The notes: generated from the sequence alone by a model not told the origin. Positions 1 through 8,442 are shown, numbered from the stretch's first letter. The stretch is 22,440 nt of DNA from Cellvibrionales bacterium (GCA_024645065.1 JAHEGP010000015.1:1-22440), one strand, 5' to 3'. Program-made: numbers and translations.

Positions 1-1115
1 ACCTGCTGGGGACTGGAGGGCGCAATCACCTGGCGGGTCGGCAGGTGATATTTGCTGGCGAACTCCCAGTCGCGTTGATCATGGGCGGGCACGGCCATTA
101 CCGCGCCGGAGCCGTAATCCATGAGTACGTAGTTGGCTATCCACAGTGGCACCTGCTCGCCGGTCAGCGGGTTCCTGACGCTGAGCCCGGTGTCGATACC
201 CGTCTTCTCCAGCGTTGCCATGTCGGCTTCTGCGGTGGCATTGGTCTTGCATCGGGCGATATATTCCGCGATTTCAGCGTTTTCCTCGGCCAGCGCAGTG
301 CTCAACGAGTGTTCCGCCGCAAGGCAGACATAGGTAACGCCCATCAGGGTGTCCGGGCGGGTGGTGTAGACGTCGAAGCGCATGATGCTGTTGACGATGG
401 TATCGGCCAGCTGGAATTGCATCACCACGCCCTCGGAGCGGCCAATCCAGTTGCGTTGCATGGTCTTGACCTGTTCCGGCCAGCCCTCGAGCTGTTCGAG
501 GTCGTCCAGCAATTGCTCGGCGTAGTCGGTTATCTTGATGAACCACTGCGGTATCTGGCGCCGCTCGACCAGCGCGCCTGAGCGCCAGCCACGACCATCG
601 ATAACCTGCTCATTTGCCAGTACGGTCTGGTCTACCGGGTCCCAGTTAACGCTCGCCATCTTCTTGTATACGAGTCCCTTCTGGTGCAGCACAGTGAAAA
701 ACCACTGCTCCCAGCGATAGTACTCGGGTTGGCAGGTCGCCAGTTCCCGGTTCCAGTCGTAGGCAAAGCCCAGCTGCTGCAATTGGGCTTTCATATGCTC
801 GATGTTCTGGTAGGTCCAGGCGGCGGGGGGCACCTTGTTTTGCACCGCCGCATTCTCTGCCGGCAGGCCAAAAGCGTCCCATCCCATGGGCTGCAGCACG
901 TTTTTCCCGAGCATGCGCTGGTAGCGACTTATCACATCGGCAATGGTGTAATTGCGAACATGCCCCATGTGCAGTTTACCGCTGGGATAGGGAAACATCG
1001 CGAGGCAATAGTATTTTTCGCGCTGCTCGTCGGGCCGGGCGGCAAAGCTCTGGTTCTGTTGCCAGAATTGCTGCACGCTTTGCTCGATTGTCTGCGGTTG
1101 GTAGTGTTCGTGCAT
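1..1115 (-). CDS. leuS: Leucyl-tRNA synthetase, N-terminal part (runs off the left edge)
   Basis: Class I aminoacyl-tRNA synthetase that charges tRNA-Leu with leucine in the cytoplasm. About 371 codons are visible, from the ATG at 1115 to the window edge with no stop. The protein begins MHEHYQPQTIEQ and reaches the class I HIGH signature as HMGH (residues 49-52) inside PYPSGKLHMGH, which is diagnostic for bacterial LeuRS. Further on, the CP1 editing domain is recognisable by its threonine-rich motif TTRPDTLMG and a later GSGAVMAVPAHDQRDWEF block, also typical of LeuRS editing. The KMSKS loop and anticodon-binding domain lie outside the window. A GAGG sequence sits about 7 nt before the ATG. 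It is the last visible gene of the minus-strand series, 76 nt after lnt; leuS next to lnt/corC is common in pseudomonad-like genomes. Confidence 0.97.
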   Translation of the reverse strand, partial: MHEHYQPQTIEQSVQQFWQQNQSFAARPDEQREKYYCLAMFPYPSGKLHMGHVRNYTIADVISRYQRMLGKNVLQPMGWDAFGLPAENAAVQNKVPPAAWTYQNIEHMKAQLQQLGFAYDWNRELATCQPEYYRWEQWFFTVLHQKGLVYKKMASVNWDPVDQTVLANEQVIDGRGWRSGALVERRQIPQWFIKITDYAEQLLDDLEQLEGWPEQVKTMQRNWIGRSEGVVMQFQLADTIVNSIMRFDVYTTRPDTLMGVTYVCLAAEHSLSTALAEENAEIAEYIARCKTNATAEADMATLEKTGIDTGLSVRNPLTGEQVPLWIANYVLMDYGSGAVMAVPAHDQRDWEFASKYHLPTRQVIAPSSPQQ

Positions 1116-1191
1116 AGCCTCGTCTTGCCTGGATCTGTGGATTGCGGATAGGGGCGGGTAGAATACCTTACCGAGGCCCAAGATCACATAT

Positions 1192-2745
1192 TTAAGATGC
1201 TTTCGGGCCGCGACGAGAGGCACCCAGCAGGATCAAAACCAGTGCAAGTGCGACCACGGGCAGGTTGCCCCAGCGACCGTAGGGCGTGATGCCCTGCATC
1301 GGCACCACGGCGCCGCGCAGTACCGTGGCGGTAAACTGGGGGGCGGTTTGCAAAACCTTGCCGCGATAATCCACCAGTCCGGAGATGCCATTGTTGGTGC
1401 CGCGAATCAAATAGCGGCCGTTCTCCAGCGCACGCATCCTGGCGATTTCAAAATGTTGGTGCGGCCCGATGGACCGACCAAACCAGCTGTCATTGCTCAC
1501 GGTCAGGATAATATCCGCTCGCCTTGAGTCACTGGCGACCATAGCCGGGTAAACCACCTCATAGCAGATGAAGGGTGCCAGCGTGACCGCTCCAGCTTGA
1601 AGCGGTTCCTGGTTGGGTCGTCCCCATGAGAAACTCGACATGGGTAAATCGAAAAATGCAATCATGCCCCGTAGCCAGCGCTCCAATGGCACGTACTCGC
1701 CAAAAGGCACCAGGCGCTGTTTGAAGTACATGCCGCTTCCCTTTCCCAGCGCGACCACGCTGTTATACAAGCCAGGACTGGACTCGCCGCTTGCGGCAGC
1801 GCGATAGGGGATGCCGGTGATAAGGGTTGAACCACTGCTCGCAGCCCTGCGATCCAATTGCTCGAGCAGCGTGCCGGCGTTGTGATAAAGGCGGGGAATC
1901 GCCGCTTCTGGCCAGATGATAAGATCTGTGCCCCACAGCTGGGCGGTCTGTCTGAGATAAGTATCGATGATCTGCTTGTAGGCCTCGGGCCGCCACTTCA
2001 TCGCCTGTCGTATGTCAGGTTGTATCATGGCAACTTGCACGGGTTCGCCGACCGGGGCAACCCAGTCAATGCGCCGCAAGCCGGCACCACCCATCCAGAG
2101 TGCAGCCAACAGGCACACCATCGCCAGCTGGCGGCGGCGCGCTGAGATGCACAGCTGATACAAAGCGCTGCCGGTCAGGGCGACTACAAAACTGATGCCG
2201 AGGACTCCGGTCAGCGGCGCCCAGCCCGCCAGTGGCGTCGACAGATGCGCGTATCCGAGAAACAGCCAGGGAAAGCCCGTCAGCAACCAGCTTTTGAGCC
2301 ATTCGCCCAGTACCCAGCTGGCCGGGAGTGCCAACCAGTTCCACTCGGGTGCGCGCTGATTGGAGAGGCTGTAGAGCCATCCCGCCAGCAAATTGAATAA
2401 CGCCAAGCCAAGGGTGAACAGGATGATCAGGAAACTGGCGAGGGCCACCGAGGCATGGCCGTGCTCCTGAATGCTGACGTAAACCCAGGAGGTGCCGCTA
2501 CCAAACAGGCCGACACCAAACAACCAGCTACGCCACAGGATGGTTCGCCTGGCCTGGCCCTCGAGTAACGCCCTCAGCAAGAACACCGCAGCGATGCCCG
2601 CCGGCCAAAACCCGAAGGGCGCCAGGGAGAGGGTGACCATCAGCCCCGCGACAGGGCACAGTAAATCGCCACGCCTGCCCCGGGTGTGGCGTTCGAATAC
2701 GCTTTTGCCAGCCCCCCCGGCGGGGACTTCAGGAGTCTTGTGCAT
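1192..2745 (-). CDS. lnt: Apolipoprotein N-acyltransferase
   Basis: Inner-membrane enzyme that transfers an acyl chain from phospholipid to the N-terminal cysteine of apolipoproteins, the last step of lipoprotein maturation. An N-terminal block of hydrophobic membrane segments is followed by a periplasmic carbon-nitrogen hydrolase domain and a C-terminal membrane helix. The Glu-Lys-Cys triad is visible: E280 in IIWPEAAIP, K342 in YFKQRLVPFGEY and C394 in PFICYEVVYP (numbering from the chosen start). The motifs GSGTSWVYVSI, LTGFPWLFLGY and SNDSWFG match the family. I chose the ATG at 2745, giving 517 residues, close to the usual 510 or so; the frame is open upstream to 2832, but that would add 29 residues of non-family sequence lying inside corC. 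The chosen start overlaps the corC end by 17 nt, and no clear Shine-Dalgarno is seen, so coupling is likely. Confidence 0.95.
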   Translation of the reverse strand: MHKTPEVPAGGAGKSVFERHTRGRRGDLLCPVAGLMVTLSLAPFGFWPAGIAAVFLLRALLEGQARRTILWRSWLFGVGLFGSGTSWVYVSIQEHGHASVALASFLIILFTLGLALFNLLAGWLYSLSNQRAPEWNWLALPASWVLGEWLKSWLLTGFPWLFLGYAHLSTPLAGWAPLTGVLGISFVVALTGSALYQLCISARRRQLAMVCLLAALWMGGAGLRRIDWVAPVGEPVQVAMIQPDIRQAMKWRPEAYKQIIDTYLRQTAQLWGTDLIIWPEAAIPRLYHNAGTLLEQLDRRAASSGSTLITGIPYRAAASGESSPGLYNSVVALGKGSGMYFKQRLVPFGEYVPLERWLRGMIAFFDLPMSSFSWGRPNQEPLQAGAVTLAPFICYEVVYPAMVASDSRRADIILTVSNDSWFGRSIGPHQHFEIARMRALENGRYLIRGTNNGISGLVDYRGKVLQTAPQFTATVLRGAVVPMQGITPYGRWGNLPVVALALVLILLGASRRGPKAS

Positions 2746-3577
2746 CCAGACGCATGCGCAGCCAGTGTAGCTGGCGATTGTCGGCCTTGCTGACGCGAAA
2801 ATGGATGTTGCCCAGATGGACTTCCTCACCAATTCTGGGCAGGTGACCGAAGCGATGGGTCACCAGTCCTCCGATCGTGTCGTACTCGTCATCACTGAGC
2901 AGGGTATTGAACTGGTTGTTGAAGTCCTCGATCGGCATCAGGGCCTTGACGTAGTAGTCGCCGTCGGCGAGGCGACGAAAATAGGTATCTGCCGAATCGT
3001 ATTCGTCCTCGATGTCGCCGACGATTTCTTCCAGCACGTCCTCAATGGTGGCCAGACCGGCGGCACCGCCATACTCATCGATAACGATCACCATATGGTT
3101 GCGGTTTTCACGAAACTCCCGCAGCAATACATTGAGGCGTTTGCTCTCAGGCACCACCTGGGTCGGGCGAAGCAGGTTGCTGATATCAAAACTGTAATCT
3201 TTTTCCTGCAGTAGCAGTGGCAGCAAGTCCTTGGCCAGCAGAATGCCCAGCACGGTATCCTTCGAGTCGCCCACGACCGGAAAGCGTGAATGCCCGGAAC
3301 TTATCACTGCGGAGAGGATTTCTTCCCGGGAGTCCCCTGCCCGGATGCAAACCATCTGCGCCCGTGGCACCATGATTTCGCGCACCTGCATATCGGCGAC
3401 GCGAACTGCGCCCTTGAAGATTCGCAGCGAGTCGTCATCCACGAGCGCGTTGCCGCGCGCCGCCTCCAGCATCGCCATCACATCTTCACGACTGCGGGGT
3501 TCAGAAGAAAACAATTGCCCGAGCTTGTCCAGCCAATTGCGATCATTGCCCTCTTCATTGGAACGCTCGTCGCTCAT
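2729..3577 (-). CDS. corC: CorC/HlyC-family protein with paired CBS domains (YbeX)
   Basis: Homologue of E. coli YbeX/CorC, 282 residues. The family is linked to magnesium/cobalt homeostasis and, more recently, to ribosome metabolism; the exact activity is unsettled. Visible parts are a short acidic N terminus, a paired CBS (Bateman) region from about residue 65 to 195 with typical strings such as REIMVPRAQMV, GHSRFPVV and HMVIVIDEYGG, and a C-terminal CorC_HlyC domain from about 205 to the end (DYYVKALMPIEDFN, YDTIGGLV). There is no transmembrane part, as expected for the short CorC type. The start overlaps the ybeY stop in an ATGA arrangement (3574-3577), so the two are probably translationally coupled. 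The neighbours ybeZ-ybeY-corC-lnt are the classic cluster. Confidence 0.94.
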   Translation of the reverse strand: MSDERSNEEGNDRNWLDKLGQLFSSEPRSREDVMAMLEAARGNALVDDDSLRIFKGAVRVADMQVREIMVPRAQMVCIRAGDSREEILSAVISSGHSRFPVVGDSKDTVLGILLAKDLLPLLLQEKDYSFDISNLLRPTQVVPESKRLNVLLREFRENRNHMVIVIDEYGGAAGLATIEDVLEEIVGDIEDEYDSADTYFRRLADGDYYVKALMPIEDFNNQFNTLLSDDEYDTIGGLVTHRFGHLPRIGEEVHLGNIHFRVSKADNRQLHWLRMRLDAQDS

Positions 3578-4065
3578 GGGGTTGCCGGCCTCTCGCTATT
3601 GGTGTTCAGGGCTTCATAAGGGGCTGCAAAGCCGAGATCGCCCAGTATCGCAGTTTCCAGTTGCTCCATCAGCTGCGCCTCGCTATCGTCGACATGATCG
3701 TAGCCAAGTAGATGCAGGGTGCCGTGCACCACAAGGTGGGCCCAGTGCGCTTGCAGTGATTTGTCCTGTTGTTCGGCTTCCTTTGCCACCAGTGGCGCGC
3801 AAACCATAATATCTCCCAGCAGTGGTAGCTGCAGGTGGGGCGGTAAATTCGCAGGAAAAGACAATACATTGGTGGCCCTGGGACTATTGCGATAGCGGTT
3901 GTTGAAGTCCTGCATCTCTGCTTCGCCGACAATGCGCAGGGTGAGTTCTGCATGGGAGTCAAAACCCGTCCGGAGCAAGGCAGAGCCTATCCAGAGCTCC
4001 AGCTCCGATGCGCCGGGAGCGGCTCGCTCATCATCGTTCTGGATATGCAGATCAAGGTCTTTCAC
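3574..4065 (-). CDS. ybeY: Endoribonuclease YbeY (rRNA maturation, GTG start)
   Basis: Metal-dependent single-strand endoribonuclease acting in 16S rRNA 3'-end maturation and late-stage 70S quality control. The 163-residue protein carries the family zinc motif HGTLHLLGYDH, with metal-binding histidines at 114, 118 and 124, and the preceding conserved NVLSFP block (about residues 66-71) and GDIMVC. The length is typical (about 155-165). The start codon is GTG at 4065-4063 and overlaps the phoH stop (GTGA), while the stop overlaps the corC start (ATGA). The gene is therefore embedded in a tightly coupled translational chain. The ORF start fits the family N terminus, with no competing ATG nearby. 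Confidence 0.95.
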   Translation of the reverse strand: MKDLDLHIQNDDERAAPGASELELWIGSALLRTGFDSHAELTLRIVGEAEMQDFNNRYRNSPRATNVLSFPANLPPHLQLPLLGDIMVCAPLVAKEAEQQDKSLQAHWAHLVVHGTLHLLGYDHVDDSEAQLMEQLETAILGDLGFAAPYEALNTNSERPATP

Positions 4066-5042
4066 TGCCGCTTATCCTGCTTCGAGTCGGACCGCTCATA
4101 GGCTTCGACAATGCGCTGCACCAGTGGGTGGCGAACCACATCCTTTGATTGGAATATGGTGAAGCTGATGCCCGGTACTTTTTCAAGTACCTGCATGGCA
4201 TGACGCAACCCGGGCTCGGTGCCTCCAGGCAGGTCGATCTGGGTGATATCACCCGTAATGACGGCAGTGGAACCGTAACCAATGCGGGTGAGGAACATCT
4301 TCATCTGTTCCCGGGTCGTGTTCTGGCTTTCATCCAGGATTATGAACGCGTTGTTGAGGGTGCGACCTCGCATGAAGGCCAGTGGTGCAATTTCAATAAC
4401 ATTGCGTTCGATCAGCTTGGCCACTTTATCAAAACCAAGCATTTCGTATAGTGCGTCGTAGAGAGGTCGCAGGTAGGGGTCAACCTTCTGCGCCATATCA
4501 CCGGGCAGGAAACCCAGCTTTTCGCCTGCCTCGACTGCCGGGCGCACCAAAATAATCCGCTCCACGTCTTCCGTCTCAAGGGCCTGCACGGCGCAGGCCA
4601 CCGCAAGCCAGGTTTTGCCTGTCCCCGCGGGTCCGATGCCAAAGTTGATGTCGTGGCCAGTGATAGCCTGCATATATCGAGCCTGGTTGTCCCCGCGGGG
4701 TTTGATAATACCGCGGCGCGTCTTGATAACCGTGCGCTCGATGTTGCCGTCCTGCAATGCTTCCATGCCGGATTGCTGCAGGTGCAGGTGCAGGACTTCA
4801 GGACTCAGGCTCCCTCCCTGGCTAATTTCGCCATACAAATGCTGCAATAACGTAGCGCAGGCACTGATGCGGTCCGCTTCCCCCTGCAACTGGAAGCGGT
4901 TACCCCGATTGTGGATTTGCACTTGCAGCCTGGATTCAATCTGGCGCAGGTGGCCGTCGTGAACCCCACACAGCTCTGCCAGGCAACGGGCATCGTCGGG
5001 TTCGAGTGAAATGGTTTGCGGGGCGATAGCTGGGCTGTTCAA
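4062..5042 (-). CDS. ybeZ: PhoH-like ATPase (YbeZ type), probable TTG start
   Basis: PhoH-family P-loop NTPase. The family partner of YbeY is thought to act as an RNA-dependent ATPase or helicase; the biochemical role is not settled. In a 326-residue reading, the N-terminal region up to about 120 contains an RNA-binding-like domain (LRQIESRLQVQIHNRGN), followed by the PhoH core with Walker A GPAGTGKT (137-144) and Walker B IILDES (234-239). The frame stays open to an ATG at 5189, but that start lies about 95 nt inside miaB and adds sequence unlike the family. E. coli YbeZ begins MNIDTREITLEP; here the TTG at 5042 gives MNSPAIAPQTISLEP, and it is the only ATG/GTG/TTG in frame between the miaB stop and that block. 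No good Shine-Dalgarno precedes it, so the start is inferred from homology. The stop overlaps ybeY. Confidence 0.9.
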   Translation of the reverse strand: MNSPAIAPQTISLEPDDARCLAELCGVHDGHLRQIESRLQVQIHNRGNRFQLQGEADRISACATLLQHLYGEISQGGSLSPEVLHLHLQQSGMEALQDGNIERTVIKTRRGIIKPRGDNQARYMQAITGHDINFGIGPAGTGKTWLAVACAVQALETEDVERIILVRPAVEAGEKLGFLPGDMAQKVDPYLRPLYDALYEMLGFDKVAKLIERNVIEIAPLAFMRGRTLNNAFIILDESQNTTREQMKMFLTRIGYGSTAVITGDITQIDLPGGTEPGLRHAMQVLEKVPGISFTIFQSKDVVRHPLVQRIVEAYERSDSKQDKRQ

Positions 5043-5094
5043 GGGTTTTCGTGAAACGACCTGTTGGAAGCATTGGTGGCAAGCATATAATGAT

Positions 5095-6456
5095 TCACGC
5101 GGCAGTAAAAGTTCCACGCTTTGGTGCGAGCTCACCACGCAGCGAGTTGGGCAGGGCCTGGCGAATATGCACCGTGCAAAAATTGCCAATGAGTGATGCG
5201 TCGGTAGAGCTGAAATTCACGACTCGATTGTTCTCGGTGCGCCCCTGGAGCTGGCCTGGATCCTTCTTCGACACGCCCGTCACCAAAATGGTTTGAGTGC
5301 CACCTAGCATGCGTCGGCTGATCGCCTGGGCTTGCTGGCCAATGCGATGTTGCAGAATAGCGAGGCGCCGGCGTTTTTCATCCATGGGGGTCTTGTCTGC
5401 CAATTCCGCTGCAGGGGTCCCCGGTCGGGCGCTGTAGATAAAGCTGAACGAGTGATCGAACCCTATATCCTCGATTAGCTGCATGGTCGCCGCAAAATCC
5501 TGCTCGGTTTCGCCGGGGAAACCGACGATAAAGTCAGAAGAGAGGCTGATGTCGGGGCGAATCCTGCGCAAGCGGCGTATTTGGGACTTGTATTCCAGCA
5601 CCGTATGTCCGCGCTTCATCATGGCAAGGATGCGATCCGAGCCACTTTGGACAGGCAGGTGCAAATGGCTAACCAGTTGCGGCAATTCGCCATAGACGGC
5701 TATCAACGGGTCGCTGAATTCAACCGGGTGGGAGGTGGTATAGCGCAGCCGGTCAATGCCTGGCACCGCGGCGACATAGGTCAGGAGCTCGGCAAAATCG
5801 ACAATTTCACCGAGGTGATTATGACCCCGGTAGGCGTTGACATTCTGTCCCAGCAGATTGATCTCCCGCACCCCTTGCTGAGCGAGGTGAGCTACCTCAC
5901 TGATCACGTCGTCGAAGGGCCGGCTCACTTCTTCACCCCGGGTGTAGGGCACGACACAAAACGTGCAGTATTTGCTGCAGCCCTCCATGACCGAGACAAA
6001 TGCGGTACAGCCGTCCACCCGGGGTTCGGGCAAGCGATCAAATTTCTCGATTTCGGGGAAGCTGATATCGATAACCGGGTTGCCTTTAGCGCCGGCATCT
6101 ATCATTTCCGGCAGTCGATGCAGGGTCTGGGGACCGAATATGATATCGACATAGGGAGCGCGCTTGCTGATATTGGCGCCTTCCTGGCTGGCGACACAGC
6201 CGCCAACACCGATGATAAGTCCGGGCCTGGCTTGCTTCAGGGGTTTCCATCGGCCGAGCTGGTGAAAGACTTTCTCCTGGGCTTTTTCGCGAATTGAACA
6301 GGTATTGAGCAGCAGGACATCGGCTTCTTCCGGGTCATCGGTGGCTACCAGGTGATGACTGTCACCGAGCAGGTCCCGGATCCTTGCCGAATCGTATTCG
6401 TTCATCTGACAGCCGTGCGTTTTGATGTAGAGTTTCTTAACGGGGGTGTCGCCCAT
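5095..6456 (-). CDS. miaB: tRNA-2-methylthio-N6-isopentenyladenosine(37) methylthiotransferase
   Basis: Radical-SAM methylthiotransferase that converts i6A37 to ms2i6A37 in tRNAs reading UNN codons. All three domains are visible in the 453-residue protein. The N-terminal UPF0004 domain has cysteines C16 (THGCQMNEYDS), C53 (NTCSIREKA) and C87 (VGGCVASQEG) for the auxiliary Fe-S cluster. The radical-SAM core has C160-x3-C164-x2-C167 in EGCSKYCTFCVVPYTRG. The C-terminal TRAM domain spans about residue 375 to the end. The THGCQMNEYDS signature and the IREINLLGQNVNAY-like segment separate MiaB from RimO and MtaB. It is the first gene of the minus-strand operon, with a candidate promoter (perfect TATAAT -10) 30 nt upstream of the ATG. 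Confidence 0.97.
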   Translation of the reverse strand: MGDTPVKKLYIKTHGCQMNEYDSARIRDLLGDSHHLVATDDPEEADVLLLNTCSIREKAQEKVFHQLGRWKPLKQARPGLIIGVGGCVASQEGANISKRAPYVDIIFGPQTLHRLPEMIDAGAKGNPVIDISFPEIEKFDRLPEPRVDGCTAFVSVMEGCSKYCTFCVVPYTRGEEVSRPFDDVISEVAHLAQQGVREINLLGQNVNAYRGHNHLGEIVDFAELLTYVAAVPGIDRLRYTTSHPVEFSDPLIAVYGELPQLVSHLHLPVQSGSDRILAMMKRGHTVLEYKSQIRRLRRIRPDISLSSDFIVGFPGETEQDFAATMQLIEDIGFDHSFSFIYSARPGTPAAELADKTPMDEKRRRLAILQHRIGQQAQAISRRMLGGTQTILVTGVSKKDPGQLQGRTENNRVVNFSSTDASLIGNFCTVHIRQALPNSLRGELAPKRGTFTAA

Positions 6457-6485
6457 GCTGGTGTGCTCAACTTGAAAAGCTCGCG

Positions 6486-6513
6486 ATTATAGCAAACCTG
6501 GCCGCTGAGCTAA
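6486..6513 (-). promoter_or_regulatory. Candidate sigma-70 promoter of the miaB-ybeZ-ybeY-corC-lnt-leuS operon
   Basis: On the minus strand a perfect -10 box TATAAT lies at 6491-6486. A weak -35 (TTAGCT at 6513-6508) is 16 nt upstream. Initiation near 6479 would give a leader of about 23 nt before the miaB ATG at 6456. The -10 is convincing; the -35 is poor, so an activator or a slightly different box is possible. Confidence 0.45.
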
Positions 6514-6517
6514 GGGC

Positions 6518-6546
6518 TTTTTGCCTGGGCCGCACTAAAGTATGAT
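6518..6546 (+). promoter_or_regulatory. Candidate promoter of the DUF1820 gene
   Basis: A -10-like TATGAT at 6541-6546 is preceded at 17 nt by a weak -35 TTTTTG (6518-6523). Transcription starting near 6553 would leave a leader of roughly 47 nt before the ATG at 6600. It lies back-to-back with the miaB promoter in a 143-nt divergent intergenic region. Confidence 0.35.
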
Positions 6547-6599
6547 AGTATTCGCGCCCTTTCAGACCGCCGGGCAAGTTCAGTGGGGTTGGGCGTTGC

Positions 6600-6935
6600 A
6601 TGTATAAGGTAGTGTTTCTCAATCACAACAAGGTTTACGAGCTATACGCTAACGCCGTCTACCAAAGTGAGATGTATGGCTTTGTCGAGGTCGAAGACTT
6701 CGTTTTTGGAGAGAAAAACCAGGTGATCGTCGATCCTGGTGTCGAGAAGCTGCGCAACGAATTCAATGGCGTTGAACGCACCTATATTCCCATGCATCAC
6801 ATCTTGCGCATCGACGAAGTCGAAACGGAAGGCACGGGTAAGGTGCGTGAAGTCAGCCCTGACGACAAGGTCGCGATGTTTCCCCTCGGTGGCCGGGCGC
6901 CAAAACCCGATCCGGGCTCCGACAAAGACGACTAA
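6600..6935 (+). CDS. DUF1820 family protein, function unknown
   Basis: Small soluble protein of 111 residues, recognised from the conserved block YKVVFLNHNKVYELYA, the segment YGFVEVEDFVFGE, VDPGVEKLRNEFNGV and the HxIxRIDEVE stretch typical of DUF1820. The family is small (about 100-115 residues), widespread in gammaproteobacteria and uncharacterised. The C terminus is charged and proline-rich (GGRAPKPDPGSDKDD). There is no signal peptide or membrane segment. It is transcribed alone, divergent from miaB and converging on the aminotransferase 59 nt downstream. The start is the ATG at 6600, which begins directly with the conserved domain; the upstream sequence is only G-rich, without a clean Shine-Dalgarno. 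Confidence 0.85.
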   Translation: MYKVVFLNHNKVYELYANAVYQSEMYGFVEVEDFVFGEKNQVIVDPGVEKLRNEFNGVERTYIPMHHILRIDEVETEGTGKVREVSPDDKVAMFPLGGRAPKPDPGSDKDD

Positions 6936-6994
6936 TCCAGGGCCCGGGAACTGTGGCCGCAATATAAAGCGACCGGCTCGGTCAGCCGCTGGCA

Positions 6995-8278
6995 CTAGGC
7001 CAGCAGCTGCTGGACTGTTGCCAGTTTCACGCAACACACGAAGACCTGCATGGCCTTATCAATCTCTTCCAGGCTGGGGAAGCTCGGGGCAAGACGAATG
7101 TTGCTATCCCTCGGATCCTTGCCGTAGGGATAGGTGGCGCCGGCAGGCGTCAGCACGACCCCGGCGCTGCCCGCCAATTCCACCACCTTTTGCGCCAGAC
7201 CCGGGCGGGTGTCAAAGGATACGAAGTAGCCGCCCTTCGGCTCCGTCCAGTTCGCTATGGCGAGTCCCCCAAGGCCATCACTCAGGTGCTTCAGCACGAT
7301 ATCGAAGCGCGGTTTCAGTAGCGCGGCATGCCCCTGCATGTGGCGTTTTATACCGGCCATATCCCGCAAAAGCCTGACGTGGCGCAACTGGTTTATCTTG
7401 TCCGGCCCGATTTGGCTGATGAGCAACTGCTGCTTGAAACTGCGCAGGTTGTTGTCTGTCATGGCGGCAAAGCTCACCCCGGCCCCGGCAAATGTTATCT
7501 TCGATGTGGAGCCAAACAGATACAGGGCATCGGCGGTCTCGGCTTGCTTGAAGCTCGCCATGACGTTGTCAAGCTCTGGCGCATCGGCTTGGAGGGTGTG
7601 CACGGCATAGGCATTGTCACAGAAAACCCTGAAGTGGGGACCAGCTATTTTAGGCAGCTGGGCCAGCCGCTTGATAGTCGCACTGCTGTACACGCACCCT
7701 GACGGATTGGAAAATCTTGGCACACACCAGATCCCTTTTATCATGGGGTCCCGGGCCACCAGTTTCTCGACCTCATCCATGTCCGGTCCGGCATCACCCA
7801 GATCGACTGGAATCATCTCTATGCCCAGCTGCTGGCAGATGGAAAAGTGGCGATCGTAGCCTGGCACCGGGGCGAGAAACCTGACGCTGTCGCCCTGTTT
7901 GATCCATGCCGAGTCGCTGCCCGCCACGCCCTGGTACAGCGCGAACAGCACAGCAAAATACATCAGGGTCAGGCTGCTGTTGCCGCCCACCAGTATTTCA
8001 CTGGCATCCACTCCCATCATCTCTGCAAATAAGGCTTTGGCCTCGGGAATGCCATCCAGGCCGCCATAGTTGCGCAGATCGGTTCCACTGCCGTCGCGAT
8101 AATTACCCTGCAGGATGCCATCCAACTCATCCGACAGTGAAAGCTGCTCCGGGCCGGGCTTGCCTCGGGTCAGATCGAGCTTCAAGCCGGCCTCCCGGTA
8201 TTGCCGAAGTTGCTGAGACAATTCCTGTTCCAGGACCTTGAGCTCGGCGTGGTCAGTCTGGTCGAATGGCTTGCTCAT
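6995..8278 (-). CDS. Class Ic (MocR-like) aspartate aminotransferase
   Basis: PLP-dependent fold-type I aminotransferase of 427 residues. It is related to the aspartate aminotransferases of the Aminotran_MocR family (Pfam PF12897, as in Corynebacterium AspT) rather than to classic AspC. The likely reaction is aspartate plus 2-oxoglutarate to oxaloacetate plus glutamate. Visible features are DLTRGKPGPEQLSLS near residues 35-49, the cofactor region VGGNSSLTL (97-105), VPRFSNPSG (186-194) with the conserved Asn, FCDNAYAVH (219-227), and the Schiff-base lysine K260 in LFGSTSKITFAGAG. The frame is open upstream to 8419, but the ATG at 8278 has a strong GGGGAG ribosome site about 6 nt before it and starts the family homology. 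The gene is divergent from prpE. Substrate preference cannot be read from the sequence. Confidence 0.9.
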   Translation of the reverse strand: MSKPFDQTDHAELKVLEQELSQQLRQYREAGLKLDLTRGKPGPEQLSLSDELDGILQGNYRDGSGTDLRNYGGLDGIPEAKALFAEMMGVDASEILVGGNSSLTLMYFAVLFALYQGVAGSDSAWIKQGDSVRFLAPVPGYDRHFSICQQLGIEMIPVDLGDAGPDMDEVEKLVARDPMIKGIWCVPRFSNPSGCVYSSATIKRLAQLPKIAGPHFRVFCDNAYAVHTLQADAPELDNVMASFKQAETADALYLFGSTSKITFAGAGVSFAAMTDNNLRSFKQQLLISQIGPDKINQLRHVRLLRDMAGIKRHMQGHAALLKPRFDIVLKHLSDGLGGLAIANWTEPKGGYFVSFDTRPGLAQKVVELAGSAGVVLTPAGATYPYGKDPRDSNIRLAPSFPSLEEIDKAMQVFVCCVKLATVQQLLA

Positions 8279-8352
8279 GTTGACTCCCCGGTGGCAATAT
8301 GAGCGGCGAGTATACCGCAGCCCCGGCCAAATATGCTTGACTAAAGTCGTGT

Positions 8353-8380
8353 TTGTCTGGGCAAGCTGCGGGTACATAAT
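8353..8380 (+). promoter_or_regulatory. Candidate prpE promoter
   Basis: A -35-like TTGTCT (8353-8358) and a -10-like CATAAT (8375-8380) are separated by 16 nt. Initiation near 8387 would give a leader of about 55 nt before the prpE ATG. On the other strand a TATACT at 8314-8309 could be the -10 of the aminotransferase gene, but with no good -35. The two genes share this 164-nt divergent region. Confidence 0.3.
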
Positions 8381-8442
8381 GGAACGATGAAAGCATCTGA
8401 TTGACCAGATAATAAACAACCAGATAATAGAAGGAGTCTATA

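Noticed and set aside
45..581. 178-codon plus-strand open frame opposite leuS
   Set aside because: It lies antisense to the clear LeuRS reading frame and has no family-like features; a shadow of GC-rich codon structure.
6960..6990. GACCG-GCT-CGGTC hairpin between the DUF1820 gene and the aminotransferase gene
   Set aside because: Only a 5-bp stem with no T tract on either strand; not a credible terminator.
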